From assembly GCA_009760855.2 (NCBI GenBank), contig WPIO01000005.1, forward strand, positions 8,342,001 through 8,406,000: a stretch of DNA of 64,000 nucleotides, read 5' to 3'. The notes beneath the pieces are model-generated. The model worked only from the letters and a program-made list of their open reading frames with translations. It was not told the origin of the DNA and ran no database searches. Positions 23,301-34,620 of this stretch are shown one piece after another (within the stretch, counting starts at the first letter, position 1; each line of letters starts with the position of its first letter). Made by a program: the position numbers and the translations under genes. Source of the DNA: Cristatella mucedo. Lineage: Eukaryota; Bryozoa; Phylactolaemata; Cristatellidae.

Positions 23301-24364
23301 TGTGCGGGGGCGGCGGCGGCGGCGGCGGGAGCTGGGGCGGCGACGGGTGCGACGGCCTTCGCGGGCTCGGCCGCTTTGTCGGTCGCGGCGGCCATCTTTG
23401 CCAGCGCGGCCGGCTTCTCGCTCTCGGCGTCGGCGACGGGTTTCTTTGACTCTTTCGCCTCCGCTGCTGCACCCTTTTCGTCGGCCGTCTTCTCTGCAGC
23501 GGCGGCCTTGCCGTCGGCGTTGGACTTTTTCTTTTTCGGCGAAGCGCCATCGTCCGCTGTAGTGGCTTCCTTCTTCTCCGCGTCCGTCGTCGACTTCTTC
23601 TTCTTTGGCGCCGCAGCGCTGTCCGCCCCGCCGGCGTCCTTTTTCTCCACGTCAGTGGTCGACTTCTTCTTTTTCTGCGACGCACCTCCGTCCGCAGCGG
23701 CGGCGGCTTCCTTTTTCTCAGCGGCGGTGTCGTCTTTTGACTTTTTTTTCTTCAGAGATGCGCCGCCGTCTGATTTCGAGGCGTCCTTCTCCCCGTCAAT
23801 GGTCGACTTCTTCTTTTTCTGCGGCGCGCCGCCGTCCGCGGCGGCGGCGTCCTTTTTCTCTGCGGCGGCGTCATCTTTCGACTTTTTCTTCTTCGGGGAT
23901 GCACCGCCGTCCGCGTCCTTCTTGTCCTTATCGGCGTCGGTGACAGAGCCCTTTTTCTTCGACTTCACGTCGGTGGCAGATTTCTTCACGTCGATGGCCG
24001 ACTTTTTGGCATCGTTAGCCGACTTTATGTCCGCGGTAGACTTTTTCCCTTTGTCTTCCTTCGACTTTTTTTCCTTTTCTGCGCCGCCCTTATCCGTGCT
24101 CGGATCCTTATCTTTTGACTGATCTCGCGACTCGGACTCGGCGCCATCTTTGCCGCCTCCGGCGGTAGATTTCTTTTGCTTGATGCCCGCTGAAGATTTC
24201 TGCTTCTTTGCGCCTGGCGACTTCTCACCCTCAGGCTTCGCCACTGATGACTCTTTGGCGTCCAACTTGTCGTCGGCTCCTGCGGTAGACTTTGTTTTCT
24301 TCGGAGATGACTTGGATCGCGAAGATTTAACCTCCGACGAGTCTTTAGGAGGCGTTTTCGACAT
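15843..24364 (-). CDS. FAM78: FAM78-family protein with a long Lys/Ala-rich N-terminus (3 exons)
   Basis: Exons 23034-24364, 20664-21034 and 15843-16069 on the minus strand join in phase to 642 residues. Residues about 414-642 align by eye with vertebrate FAM78A/B. RASVELLMPP matches KASARVVMPP, IGWVHL matches VGWIQA, ERDQTFHLWLAAKN matches KRDQSFTTWLVAMN, and WRWNYRIKVD...GSRAALV matches WRMRVDIEVD...GQRARLV. FAM78 has no known biochemical function. Vertebrate members are only about 220-280 residues long. Here about 410 extra N-terminal residues are almost wholly Lys, Ala, Asp, Ser and Pro, with six tandem units. The FAM78 assignment is firm; whether the repetitive part belongs to every transcript is less certain. 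Confidence 0.78.
16195..16725 (-). mobile_element. LINE-C fragment (CR1/L2-like C-terminus)
   Basis: Minus strand reads LDAPPAKLTSFSDLDLSSYA and LKVWNSLPATATT. It is related to 29300-29700 and 54015-54265 and distinct from LINE-A and LINE-B. Confidence 0.5.
17607..17792. mobile_element. SPIN (SPACE INVADERS) non-autonomous hAT element, 186 bp
   Basis: The ends CAGCGACTATCAACCT and, reversed, CAGTGGTTCTCAACAT are imperfect terminal inverted repeats. Internal blocks GGGGTCGAACGACCCTTTCA, CCACAACATGAGGAACTGTA and GGTCGCGGCATTAGGAA are those I know from SPIN consensus elements. Flanking 8-bp duplications CTCTAAAG (17599-17606 and 17793-17800) are perfect and fit hAT target preference. It carries no coding capacity and sits inside a LINE-A fragment. 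Confidence 0.93.
17818..18012 (+). mobile_element. tRNA-derived SINE
   Basis: An A-box-like GTAAGGTGCTCGCCC and a B-box-like GTGGGTTGAAGTCCTG have tRNA spacing. The body following them shares the string TTGCYCACAGCAAG with a second copy at 27395-27510. It splits the LINE-A homology around it. Confidence 0.55.
18480..19030 (-). mobile_element. LINE-A fragment
   Basis: TGCGACGCTCATAACAGTCA and the CACTTAGTTTGCCCATAACT segment match LINE-A positions around 56080 and 56410 in order. Strongly diverged. Confidence 0.6.
19050..19410 (+). mobile_element. LINE-A 3' end
   Basis: Begins in the last coding residues (TTTAAAAAGAACTTAAAAAC), passes the CATGCTGACCCTGTGCA block, and ends in GAGATTGAGTTCTCTGAGGG plus a short ATT tail. 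Confidence 0.75.
20030..20370 (+). mobile_element. Two LINE-A 3' ends with (ATT)n tails
   Basis: One tail block at 20040-20115 and a fuller 3' end at 20121-20370, the second ending in about ten ATT units. Confidence 0.75.
20664..21034 (-). CDS. FAM78: FAM78-like exon 2: core domain
   Basis: The acceptor CTGAGAGCAG is followed by one base that completes an Arg codon, then ASVELLMPPLHTSTAVQIGW. The donor is GGCG|GTGAGC. The exon carries most of the FAM78 core, including FMGPTSETQVHQIS (vertebrate LVGPTNKISRFS) and RDQTFHLWLAAKNLNG. It is GC-rich and strongly conserved against vertebrate members at the residues named. Confidence 0.8.
22020..22480 (+). mobile_element. LINE-B fragment, 3' part
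   Basis: Reads LQWLLVDQRIQRKILPLTCK and FAPPYLAGLMHQFQHP, matching the C-terminal LINE-B segment at 38200-38856. It lies in intron 1 of the FAM78-like gene. Confidence 0.65.
23034..24364 (-). CDS. FAM78: FAM78-like exon 1: Lys/Ala-rich repetitive region
   Basis: It starts at ATG 24364 (MSKTPPKDSSEV) and stays open for 443 codons. Residues 152-290 hold six units of 22-26 residues built on DGGAS-KKKKS-DD-AEKK (coding positions about 23911-23495). An Ala/Pro tract and the start of FAM78 homology (KWRLRLIGSGCAHVQRPGDD) follow. The frame continues beyond 23034 but becomes Arg/Pro junk. Joining to exon 2 in phase needs the donor GTCAG|GCGAGT, a GC-type donor. No GT donor nearby gives that phase. 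The low complexity suggests a disordered, probably nuclear or microtubule-associated basic region; this is inference. Confidence 0.65.
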
Positions 24365-27300
24365 GTTATATCGACAGCGATTTTTGCTTTGCTCCTCCTG
24401 GATATTTCAGGGATGGCCGAAAGATGGCTACTTCCGGTGAGACGTCACAACGCTTTGACGCCGCGCAGCGACAAAGACGTGACCGCGCCGGCAGCGTTGA
24501 GCGCAGCGACGCGCGAGGACGAAAATCGAAGCAACTTGAACGCAATCTCTACGAAAATAAGTAGCCGCGCGATATCAATTGCATTGTGCCCACTGCAGCA
24601 GAAAACTTTTCCATTTCCAATCACCTCAATGAATCCAGCCGCTAGGGCTCGGCGGCGGGAGGAGAATACACGCACGTTCTCGGGCGTGCCTGCGAATGCT
24701 AACGGCGACAAATGCGTTTTTTGGATTATCTTTTTTTCTCGCGGGTAGCTTTTGTTGTGCGCGTCCGCACGTGGAAGAACCGTGGCCACCATGAAGCGGC
24801 GCTTGCGTTTTCAGGAGCTCGTTTCTGCCGCCGGAATTAAGCTGACTATTATCAAAGCCTGCTGCCCAGGGACGTGGGCAGGAATTTGTCTGGAACTGAG
24901 CCTTGACCTTAGCCGAATCAGCCAATAGTACCGGGCAGCGAGCGCCTCTCGGCGGGCTAATGGGGCTGCAGTCCGGCTACCCTATGGCTAAGCCAACACC
25001 GCCACTTACGTGCGCAGTCGATCGCACGATAATTGTCACCTCTCAAAATTGATTGCGCTCGCGGCACTTTCATTCTCCAGTCTTCTTTCCATACCACTCG
25101 CTCCTCTCCTGATGCGTGCGCGCGCAAGCTCATCGAGCGTTTCCGGCCAATGGGCGGTGCGCTACTGGTGCAGCAGTTCATCTCGCGGTTCTTTGATTTG
25201 CGAGCGTCACTGACAGCACGCGTCGCTTTCACGAGACTTGACGCAGGAACCTCGTCGCCGCTCGGTGGTCAAAGCCAGCTCTTCGGACGAATGCGACGAA
25301 AGCAAACGCAAATACATCGGCCGGAAGTGCGAATATACATGTCTGCTGGTGCAAAGCCGCAAAAAGGATAGTGCAGCGTCAACTGGGTTGTAACAGATGA
25401 GCTACACAATCCGCGCCGGATTCTCCTCTTATTCCGGCGGCACACGGGCGGCTCCTTTTACTTGCAGCGAGTGCCCGCCGAGAATATTAGAAGAGGATGG
25501 AAGCCTGATTCATCATTGGTTAGTCAGCTAGACTCCTCACTTGGGGAAGCGAGTTAAGTATGGGCGAAATTATATGGGAAGCGAGTAAATAAGTCTGTAC
25601 TGTCATTTCTGGCTGGGAGGATGTCGCGCACTGTTTCGAAAGGTGCCCGAACGTCTGTAGTATTTTTTACGGGATTTCAAAAAATCCTACAGTTGACAAC
25701 TTTTACTTTCCACCTCGGATACGACAGCCAAAAGATGATCTCTTATTTTTTGCCAGCCACAATTTGGTGCGTGCGATAGTGGCAGTCTCAGACCTGAGAG
25801 TCTGAGATAGGATGGCCACAGAGGGGAGACGAAAGCCGATAGCCGGTGCGCTGCTGCGCGATAATTACCCTCGATGCTGTGAGTCTAGCAAAGCCGCGAG
25901 GCACTAGTGCATACCCCACACCGCGATCGCCTTTAACTTCCGGCATCCGAGCGAGCGAGTGAGCGAGAGCGGCCACTGCGAGTCGTCGCTTCTGGCGGAA
26001 GCGACGCGGTGGCAGCCGCGGGTTGCGGCGGCGGCATTTAGAGAGCCGGTCTAATTAAAAATAGAAGTAATTACTGTCGCGCTAGGCGTCATCCGCGCGC
26101 GACGGTGCCGTGCAGCTGCGGATTGCCGCATGTCGCGTGCAAATCCGGTAGTCCTGGACGGGGCGACTGGGCGCGCCTGCAGTCATTGCCCATTGATGGC
26201 GAGATTCATACCTTCAGCCAAACGCTCGGTGCGCCCGTACAGCGGCCGCTGAAGCGCGCTGCCAGAGCGCCTCCTTCAGTGCGAGCCCGGTAATACGATC
26301 CGTATAAAGTGTAAGCTATCCACGAAGCTCGTCCCGCTTCGCATGAGCATTCTCGTGCGAGTGGTCCTGGCCCGGCCCATTTGGTCCGACACTTTTGACC
26401 GACGATGACTCGCTTGACTCGCGAAAACAGTCAGGCGCTCAAGCGCGAAGCTCAGACTCACACGGCGTCGAATGAGAGACTCGCGTTCGATGACGACGCA
26501 AGCGATTCGCTTCGAGTCTTTTGTTAGGTGTGACCCTGCTCCGCTGTGAGGACGCTCGCGTACAGCTAGCACCGTTCCTTGCTATTGTAGTGCCAGTGAC
26601 TCTGACGAGCACGCGCGTGTAGTCCAAGGGTTCAGAAAAAAGTCTTTAAGACCTTGATTAGTTGTCGCATTACGCACGTTAGTCTCGATGTCTCAACACG
26701 TAGAATCGGTGAACAAGAGTTTTCGAGATCATGCCGAAACGGGATACCCCGCTCGATGCGAAAACGTGTGCTTGGAACTCTTTCCGCACTTCTTTCCGCA
26801 CTTCTTACCGCACCTTCGGTCGTGCAACCTCTTCGGAATTACCCGGCGCTACTATGACGCCTCAAGCTTGCCCCGGCAACAAATCTCTACCCAAACTTTA
26901 CTGGATATACAGCAGCAGAATTGCTGTTCGGTTTTCCCTCGGTGCAGCAGTGCGCAGGCGCTACATCCAGGCATCAGACGGGATAGCAAGCCTGATTCAG
27001 CTTTCAAGCATTGGAAGCATACTATGCATAAACGATTTCCTGTCTGGATTGGTATAATGACGCTGCTATTGCTGGAGAATGGTGGAATTTGAAGTATTAC
27101 TTTCGGGTACAAGCCACATACAAGTGGTAAAAATATTCTCCCTAGGCTAGTAGAACGTGGTGCTTCCTATCGATTTGCATCTGCGGCATGAGAAATGCAA
27201 TGATTTTCGCCAGTATCTAGCTAAATGCTCTATAACACGATACGCAAGCGACAATGACAAGGTTGCAATTTAAAGACGCCAGAGTACGCTGCTAACAATC

Positions 27301-27390
27301 CTGTCAACAGCCGTGGCAAAGATGCCTGAATCACGATAGCAGGGCATTCATAAGCTCGCTCGCCTTAAGTGCTGACTATGAGAACTTGTA
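24365..27390. promoter_or_regulatory. CpG-rich region upstream of the FAM78-like gene
   Basis: It follows the FAM78-like ATG on its upstream side and is unusually rich in CG dinucleotides up to about 26600 (repeated GCGCGC, GAGCGAGCGA). It probably contains that gene's promoter and 5' UTR. No TATA box or start site can be fixed. Confidence 0.35.
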
Positions 27391-27394
27391 ATTT

Positions 27395-27510
27395 CGAACA
27401 TCGCCCTGGGGCAAGGTGCTGGAAGTTCATGGCCCACGCTGTCGATTCGAGTCCTGCAGTAGGCCATCTTTTATTGCTCACAGCAAGAGGTATCGCTATG
27501 TAGATGATGC
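27395..27510 (+). mobile_element. tRNA-derived SINE, second copy
   Basis: GGCAAGGTGCTGG plus the B-box-like GTCGATTCGAGTCCTG, then TTGCTCACAGCAAG as in the 17818 copy. Confidence 0.5.
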
Positions 27511-28284
27511 TCTTTCCACCGACCCCTTAAGGATTTATCAGAACGGCGGACCCAGGGCGGCGGTGGGAGCGGTGGGAGCCGGCGAGAGCTTTGCAGGCCA
27601 CGAGCTTGCGAGGATGAGTGCCCAATGCCGCAAAAATATGTGGCTGCACTGAAGTGAAGTCGTTATAGTTTCTTATTCCAGCAGCTTTCTCTCGCGGATT
27701 ATCGTTTACTTGCAGCTTGCGGTATTGACCCAGGCAGCAGCTACGGGATGAAATTTAGATGTATGCTGGAAACGCAAAAGTATTGTAGCTTGCAATCGTA
27801 GTTGGACATTCTCGAAGCCGATTGTTAATGGATTTGCACTGGATTATGGAGATTGATGGAATCGCGGTTATGGCCAAGGCCAAATTTTTTTCCGAGAGAA
27901 CTCCCATGCGCAATTACGTAAAATTTGGTGAGGTGAACTTAAGCCGTAGGATAGTATAACATGCAATAGAAATTGGAGTTTAACGGATCCAATCTCTGGT
28001 TTCTTGTGGTGGATACGGTTCGGATTTCCTAGTGGTCCAGCCATTGCAGTGCATTGCACGAGATTGCAAATACCCGATGGTGAGAAATTTTGATCCGGTG
28101 GAGTTGCAGGCAGTGGTTTACAGTGGGTTGTGTTGATTAGGTGGTGACCAGTACCATTGCAATGAATTTCACGAGAGCACGATTACGTAATGGCGTGATA
28201 CCTTGAGAGTAGACTGGAAATTCAGATTGCTGTGATGTGCCCTCTCAAGCCGATTTCTGATGAATTTTCGGTGGTTCGCAGGTG

Positions 28285-28388
28285 TTTGCACAGGTACTCC
28301 TTTTGCAGCAAATGTAAAGCGCCTAGAGAGAGATTGAGTTCTCTGAGGGCGCTTTATCAAGTGTATTATTATTATTATTATTATTATT
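28285..28388 (+). mobile_element. LINE-A/SINE 3' tail with (ATT)n
   Basis: GCAAATGTAAAGCGCCTAGA and GAGGGCGCTTTATCAAGTG are nearly identical to the 20280-20335 copy, so it is rather young. Confidence 0.7.
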
Positions 28389-28439
28389 CGGCAGTGGCCC
28401 GAGCCTCCGTAGCCCATTCGTTCGGCATAGAGAGCGATC

Positions 28440-28935
28440 AGTAAGGCTTCGTGCCGGGCGTGGAGGACTGCCTCGAGCAGTCGTTCCTAGTGGAGAGCAC
28501 TTTGACGAGGCCAGGGATCGGCAAGGAGCCAGCGTGGTGGTCTACTCGGCGTTGCTCGACCTGCACGTTGTTTCGTTTAATTGATGGCACTGCCCCTGAT
28601 CGTTGTACGATTGGGCTGTGACATTCAATGCGGTATGCGGTCTGAGAGCCGGACCTAGTCATCGACAGCGGCACCGATGAAGTCGCAATCGACGTAACGG
28701 TGCCGTTTGACGGCAGCATGGATGCCCTGGAGGTGGCGGTCCGAAAAAAGTTTATAAGCACGAGGCCACAGGCCGGTTTTTCCTGACCGCCGGCTACCGG
28801 TTGGCAGCGGTGAGGCCCTTCGTGGTCGGTGATCTGGGTGGCTGGTGGCCGGATAACGAAGCCTGCCTGGCGGACCTCGGCATTTTGCGCAAGGAATGGC
28901 GGCATTGCGGCGGCTTTGCGTCTCAGATGCCATTT
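28440..28935 (+). mobile_element. R2-type LINE fragment (restriction-like endonuclease region)
   Basis: Frames read PGVEDCLEQSFLVESTL, then DLVIDSGTDEVAIDVTVPFD, then FVVGDLGGWWPDNEACLADL. The IDVTVPFD...PFVVG-LG-W pattern is typical of the C-terminal endonuclease region of R2-clade elements. Stops and frame changes show a dead fragment. Confidence 0.5.
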
Positions 28936-29299
28936 CTGGCTCGGAAGCCGTGTGATCCCTGTTCCTGAACTGGGAGGCGCGGTAGTTCCCCGCGGCCCCG
29001 GCAGAGCAGGGCTCCTCCGGCTAAGGTACAGTGATTTTTTTAAAATATTTAATATTTTAAAAGTTGATAATAATAATAGTAATTCATTTGTACAGCTCCC
29101 TAAGAGATTAAGTTCTCAATCCAGGTACTTTAAATCTTGCTGCAAGAGAAACGATAACCATAAGGTAATGGCAAGGCAATGACTGCCGCTTAGACTATTA
29201 TGCAAAGCACACCAGACTAGAGAGCCGGAGATGCTCGTTATTCTGACTCCTATTTAATAGCGTGCGCTGAATCGTGCACAGGTGCATGCCCAGCATACA

Positions 29300-29700
29300 A
29301 TAGCAAAAGGAAAGGCTTACTGGGGACTAGGTAAAGGTGGGCTGAAAAGACGCGTCTCCAGCTGAGGAGACTTAAGTGTTGCAGCATCAATGCAGGTGGT
29401 GATGGTGACATAAGCCACAAGCGGGTTCCGTACTTTCGGTGAATGCAACTTTAAAGCCCAATCGACGAAAGATTTAAATTTAGTGCTAGAAGCGGCGAGA
29501 TGAAGCTGACGTGCGGGTCGTGCAAGAATATGCTGGAGAATCGAGTTGGCCGGTGCAAGCGGGTGAAGCAACCCGTAAGCCAGAGAAAGAATTTTGAAGT
29601 CGATTCGATGCTTGACAGGAAGTCAGTGAAGCTTAGACAGAACCGTTTTGATGTAGCAGCAACGTCCTCTCAGCACCTTACAATTTGGTAGGTACGCTGG
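29300..29700 (-). mobile_element. LINE-C fragment
   Basis: Related to 16195-16725 (AAGCAACCCGTAAGCCAGAG, GATTCGATGCTTGACAGGAA). Decayed. Confidence 0.5.
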
Positions 29701-30604
29701 AAAGAAAGTGTAGGTAGCGTATCATGCAATCGACATCGGAGCTTTGTGCGGTCGACTGCTGCTCGATCGTCGTAAATTCGCGGTGGATCATCTGGCGGTC
29801 TTAGCCTTTAGTTGACTATGCACGAAAACGCGGGAGTGAAATTCAGTGACATTTGGTCGATACTTTGTAAACAAATTTTAATGTAATATTCAATTAAAAT
29901 TAGAGTTTTGTGCAGAAAGATATGTTAAATGGGCGGCAACCGGTGGCAGCGGGCCGCTTCCTGGTGGCTAACCAGTCAAGAGCTAAAGTCCCATCTAAAC
30001 CCCGTCGCCTGCGGGTTTCGTATCGGCACGAGCGCTGCCGGTCTTGCAGAGCCATTACTTATCACATCTTTCGACGCACGTTCTCGCAAGCTTAAAATAT
30101 TGCTTCACATTCAGCACACCGAAAGCGCTGGAATGCGCGCTGAGCAGGAGAAATGGCTTGTACGGAAGGCGCGTCGCGCGGAATCGAACGGTTAAGCGAA
30201 CGCCGATCGTATCAGTCCCTATTGTCCTGGTTAGGAAGCATGCAAAAAGCAGACGGCTTCGCAGTCCGGGCGCTGAGCTTCGGACCGCCACCGTCGGAAT
30301 CCGGTCGGCTGTGGGTGCGTACTCTGCATACAGCATGCGTCGACTCTACACACGCGGCGTCTTGCTTCCGTGTCTGCTTGCTTCGGACTACGCAGGAACA
30401 TTTGGAAACAACAGCAGATAATTTTGTTAGGCCGCTACTCCTTAAAGACTACAGGTATGTGAGACGTCACGCGGTTGGTAGATTGGAGTACATTCTTCCA
30501 GGCTGCATGGAATCATTAGTCATGCGGTTCTAGCGATCCTGAAAAAGCTGACAGTAAGTGTGACAAACGCTATGCTAATGTCCTTTAGCCTTAAGCACAT
30601 CACT

Positions 30605-30690
30605 AACAATAATAATACATTTTAATAATAATAATGCATTTGATACCCTCAGAGAACTCAATCTCTTTCTAGCCACTTGGAGCTTTGGGT
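30605..30690 (-). mobile_element. LINE-A/SINE 3'-tail fragment
   Basis: AAT repeats followed by CCTCAGAGAACTCAATCTCT. Confidence 0.6.
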
Positions 30691-30699
30691 GTACAGTGA

Positions 30700-33600
30700 T
30701 TTAAAGTGGTGTGCAGTTGACTTTGGTATAGGTCCAAATCGTTGCATGCAGTCAATTACTTGGCATGCATTGCATTAGAAAGTTTGTGCGAAATGGCATT
30801 TAATCTGAATAGCGCACTATGACATGGTGTACAATACTAGAAGTAATTTAAGTGAAGCTTTAATTTTGTTGATTGCGGTTGTTTGTGGTAATTGATCATA
30901 CTGAATGATCACCGCCTGCTTTTGGGGTGGTAGTCTGCTCAGGAATCCAACTCTGGACGTGCGTGCAGGAGGCCGAAAGTTTTATAAGCACGTATAAGCA
31001 TTTAAAATAAGAAAAACCACACGTAGGAGACAAATGTTATTGCTCCTCCACGGAGAGCAGCGCTAAGACTCATTGCGCCGAGATTCTCCACTTGGCACGC
31101 GTCCAGAACTTTCTAATACGTGTCATGTAATACATGTGCTATAATAGCTAAGAAAGGTTTGACCTTGGCCCAGCCACTTTCCGGCAATTTTCGATGAATC
31201 GTAATGGATTGCTGTCGGGCCACTCCTCGTTGATTGCAGTGCATTTCTAGAGATTGACAGCACATGAAGAAATAAGATTATAATTTCATGAAACAGCAGT
31301 GAGATGTTATTTGGAATGAGGATTCGAGCTTTCCGTAGTAAATATCTCGTATATTGCTATGGACTGCGGTATTAGCCCCTGCTATTGCTGTCTACTGTCG
31401 TGCATTTTCAACAATTAATGGGTAAATGAGGCTAAAAATTCTATGATTTTATTTCGAGCACAATGAACTGCTATATGCACTGATAACTAGAGGTTCGCAC
31501 TGCCAATTTGTGGTAGATTTACCATGGATAGAAGTGTATTGCTGTGTCGAGCCGATCAATTACAGTTGTTTGCTATGTATTGCCCCAGATTTCACGAGCA
31601 CAACAGGTTACAATGATTTTGTTGCACTTTAAACAATGGAGTGCATTGTAATTTGTATTCAAAATTGGAGCATCGAGAAACCAATCTCGTGGTATTTTGT
31701 AGCGGGATGCAGTGGATTGCCGTCTTAGCACGGATTGCTGCATTTTATTGCAGTGGCCCATTTAGGGCAATCTATTTCTATTCGTTTTGCAGTAAATGTG
31801 GTAGATTAAAGGGGATTGCAGTATTTTCCCGAGCCGTTTTTATTGATTGCAGCGCATTGACGATAATGCCTTGCCAATGCCAGTGAGAATTTCTGAGTAC
31901 AATTATCACAGAATGTACTGTTATATGCAATTAAAAAAGAGCTTTTCGCACAGGATTTATTTCATTTTGTGATGGAATGCAGTAAATTGCGGATAGGTGT
32001 TTTGATACTCATTTAAAAGTAACAATAAAATAGTTCTATTTGCCCAAAATTAAAAACAGTAAACAGCTGTATTTCTCTAACTGTTTTATGGTTTTGAACG
32101 AAACATTTTAAACAAAAAATACTTCTGCAACTAAAGCTTCAACTTTTATTATTATTGTGCAATGTAAAACGGGTTTTTACTTTTGAATGTGTTAGTGATT
32201 TGATATGCCGATTTTATCAAATTTGCCAAAACTAAAATTAAAGTGCAATTTTTCAAAAATTAAATCTCGTGCCATCAACAGATAACGATGTTTTTTTAGC
32301 CATGTCTTCAGTTTGGGAATACGCCGCAAAACGAAAGAGTCAAATTATAAAAGAGCTAGAAGGTCAACATGGACGATGCAATAAAATCATCAAATGAAAC
32401 TCCACGACTGCGTCGAAGAATCATCTGAAAATTTATTCATGGAATGTATTTGATAAACCTGCTGGAGGTTGTGCATGCAAGGAAGAGCTTGTGAACAATA
32501 AGAGAAGAAAAACGACTGCCGACTTCCCGGGCAAAAGAGTCTGAAGGAGATTGTTACCGTTCTGGCTACTAATGAAATATTGATTGATTTGAGCTATCAC
32601 TACATACAAGTATATACGGCAATTGATCCCACGGGATGGATTCAAACTTTCAGCGAACAAAAGCGATGTGATGAAGCTGGTGCACGATGATTACGAAGAA
32701 AAGGGAAACAGAACGATTGGCAACCGCAAGGGAAAACTCGAGAGAGGAGTGAAGTTTAGCATCAATGGATGAATACATGACCGTGAGAGGACGTCGATTC
32801 TTCGGAGTTAGCATTAATGATAAAATAACAATCAAGGCAGGTCTTGTTCACATATTTGGTTCGTGCGCTGCTCTCAATACGGTTGAATCAATGAAACATT
32901 TGAGCGTTTTTTGAATAACAATGAGAGGGATTTGGTGTTGTATACTGAAGACGGCGCTGTAGTTAATAAGAAATGTATTAGCCAAATCAATGTCATCGGA
33001 CAGTTCTGCTTAAACTATGGTCTGCACCTTGAAGTATTTGAGACCTTGTACAAGAAGAGCACTGAGATGGAAGATTTGAACCTGGTGACGATATTGATGT
33101 AATGGACAATGTTGAAGCAGGTACCGACTTGGAAGTGATCAGCGATGATACATTTTACGGAGACGTCGGTTACTAAAATTTGTTCAAGAAATCGCGAAAG
33201 CTGATCAAATTCATCAACAAATTAAATGTTCGAAATAATGTCATTCAATCCAAAGTAAAAGCTGAGTTCGGACGCGAGATTAAACTTCATCTTGACGTGA
33301 AGACGCTCTAGAAATTCACCCCAACAATGTTAGAGCCGCCGGTAAAGATAGAAGTCACCATCCGCGAGACAATAGCCCAATTCAAGGTGCTGGAAAGGAT
33401 TGAGATATTAGATTTTGACGTTCTCAAAACTTTTCTGAAAGTAGCTTAACCTGTGAAACTTGCTGTTGAGACATTGATGAGTGATGACACACTTTTAAAA
33501 TTCATGTTCAAAAAGATCTCTAACCTGAATACTGACATTAGTACCAAGCTCATGGACAATTTGAAGTATTTCGTGGAAGAACGATTAAACACTGATGTCA

Positions 33601-34620
33601 TTAACCTCTTGCTCAGTCTCAAAGATCCGTCTGTCGCCCCGTATAAAACTACGCTAAATTTTGCAGGAAATCTAGCGTCTCGTCTATTTGAAGCCAGCGA
33701 TGTAGACGTTGTCGTCGAAAAGTCATCAAATGATGCTGAAAGTGTGAACTTGTCTTCTTTAAGATAAGTTAAATTTGTTGCTTCAAAAGGATGAATCATC
33801 AATTGCAGTTGGATGGCAAGACTGTTTCGAATGGCTTAAGTCCAAAATCAAGCTCCCCAGGAACTCTGGCCAGCGCATAGAAAATCTCCAGAAATTGTAC
33901 AATGCAATTCGATCTATTTAACCAACATGAACGGACGCTGAAAACGTTTTTCGGTCTGTACAAATTTTTCTGCACAAAATCAAGATCACATCTCTTAGAC
34001 GAGTAGCTTAATGCACTTGCATTCTTGAAATGTTGTATAATAAGTAAAATGTATTGGCTTAGAAATTTTCATCAAAGATATGTATTAAAACTGAATTTAT
34101 CAAAAAGTGTGCTTTGACTGTAAAATTAGCGAAACCATGAAAAAAACAGTAAAAAAGCTGGTAACAGCTGTTTTTGAAAATTGAAAACAGTAAACTGCTG
34201 TTTTTAAAAAAATGACTGTTTTTCAGAAACTGTAATTGCGGTGGATTGCAGTATCGGCCCAGGTAGCTGCAGTTTATTTAATTGGACTGGGTAAGCACGC
34301 ATGAGCGTAATGCATGACATTTTTTGGGTACATTGAAAAATAGCATAGTTTTATATTCTAAACTTGTTCGAGGTTTATGCAACTGGTTCGTAGTGGATTT
34401 GAGAAGGCCTAAAGTGGGTGGCTGTGGATTCCGGTAAAGGCCTCCGTCTTTGTAGTCCATTTACATGAGTTCGCGAGTGTTTAATGGCATTACATTCTGT
34501 GGGTAAATGCTATCAAATGTGTACTACTTTATTCTGTTGAAATTTGAGCTCGGCGTCGCTGATTTAGTCGATTTCAGCCTATTTAGAGCGGATTGCGGTA
34601 ATTCGTCGAACCTTACGCGA
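30700..34620. repeat. Degenerate tandem-like repeat, unit about 170 bp, split by the hAT element
   Basis: The motif GGATTGC(A/T/C)GT followed within a few bases by GGCC- or GCCC-like sequence recurs near 31205, 31360, 31713, 31812, 34244 and 34582, with related blocks near 28040 and 30870. Spacing is mostly about 160-175 bp or twice that. Copies are badly eroded. Confidence 0.4.
32040..34235 (+). mobile_element. Decayed hAT transposon with transposase relic
   Basis: From ATG 32302 (SSVWEYAAKRKSQIIKELEG) broken frames follow a hAT transposase. They include FSIAMDEYMT-type and ISQINVIGQFCLNYGLHLEV pieces and, at 33453-33767, NLNTDISTKLMDNLKYFVEE. Near 33930, TDAENVFRSVQIFLHKIKIT is a decayed form of the C-terminal dimerisation motif (family TSERVFS...KIRSRL). 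At least four stops or frame changes are present. Related A/T-rich inverted blocks with AAAAACAG and CAGCTGT occur near both ends. It lies inside an old degenerate repeat that resumes after 34235. Confidence 0.65.

Noticed and set aside
22860-24122. Long + strand open frame of 420 codons opposite the FAM78-like first exon
   Set aside because: It is the mirror of the Lys/Ala repeat exon (Phe/Ser runs from AAG/AAA antisense). The minus-strand frame joins in phase to a recognised family.
28169-28444. Short proteins with Ile or Tyr runs near ATT repeats
   Set aside because: They translate LINE/SINE tails; the same applies at 20332-20592 and 62186-62572.
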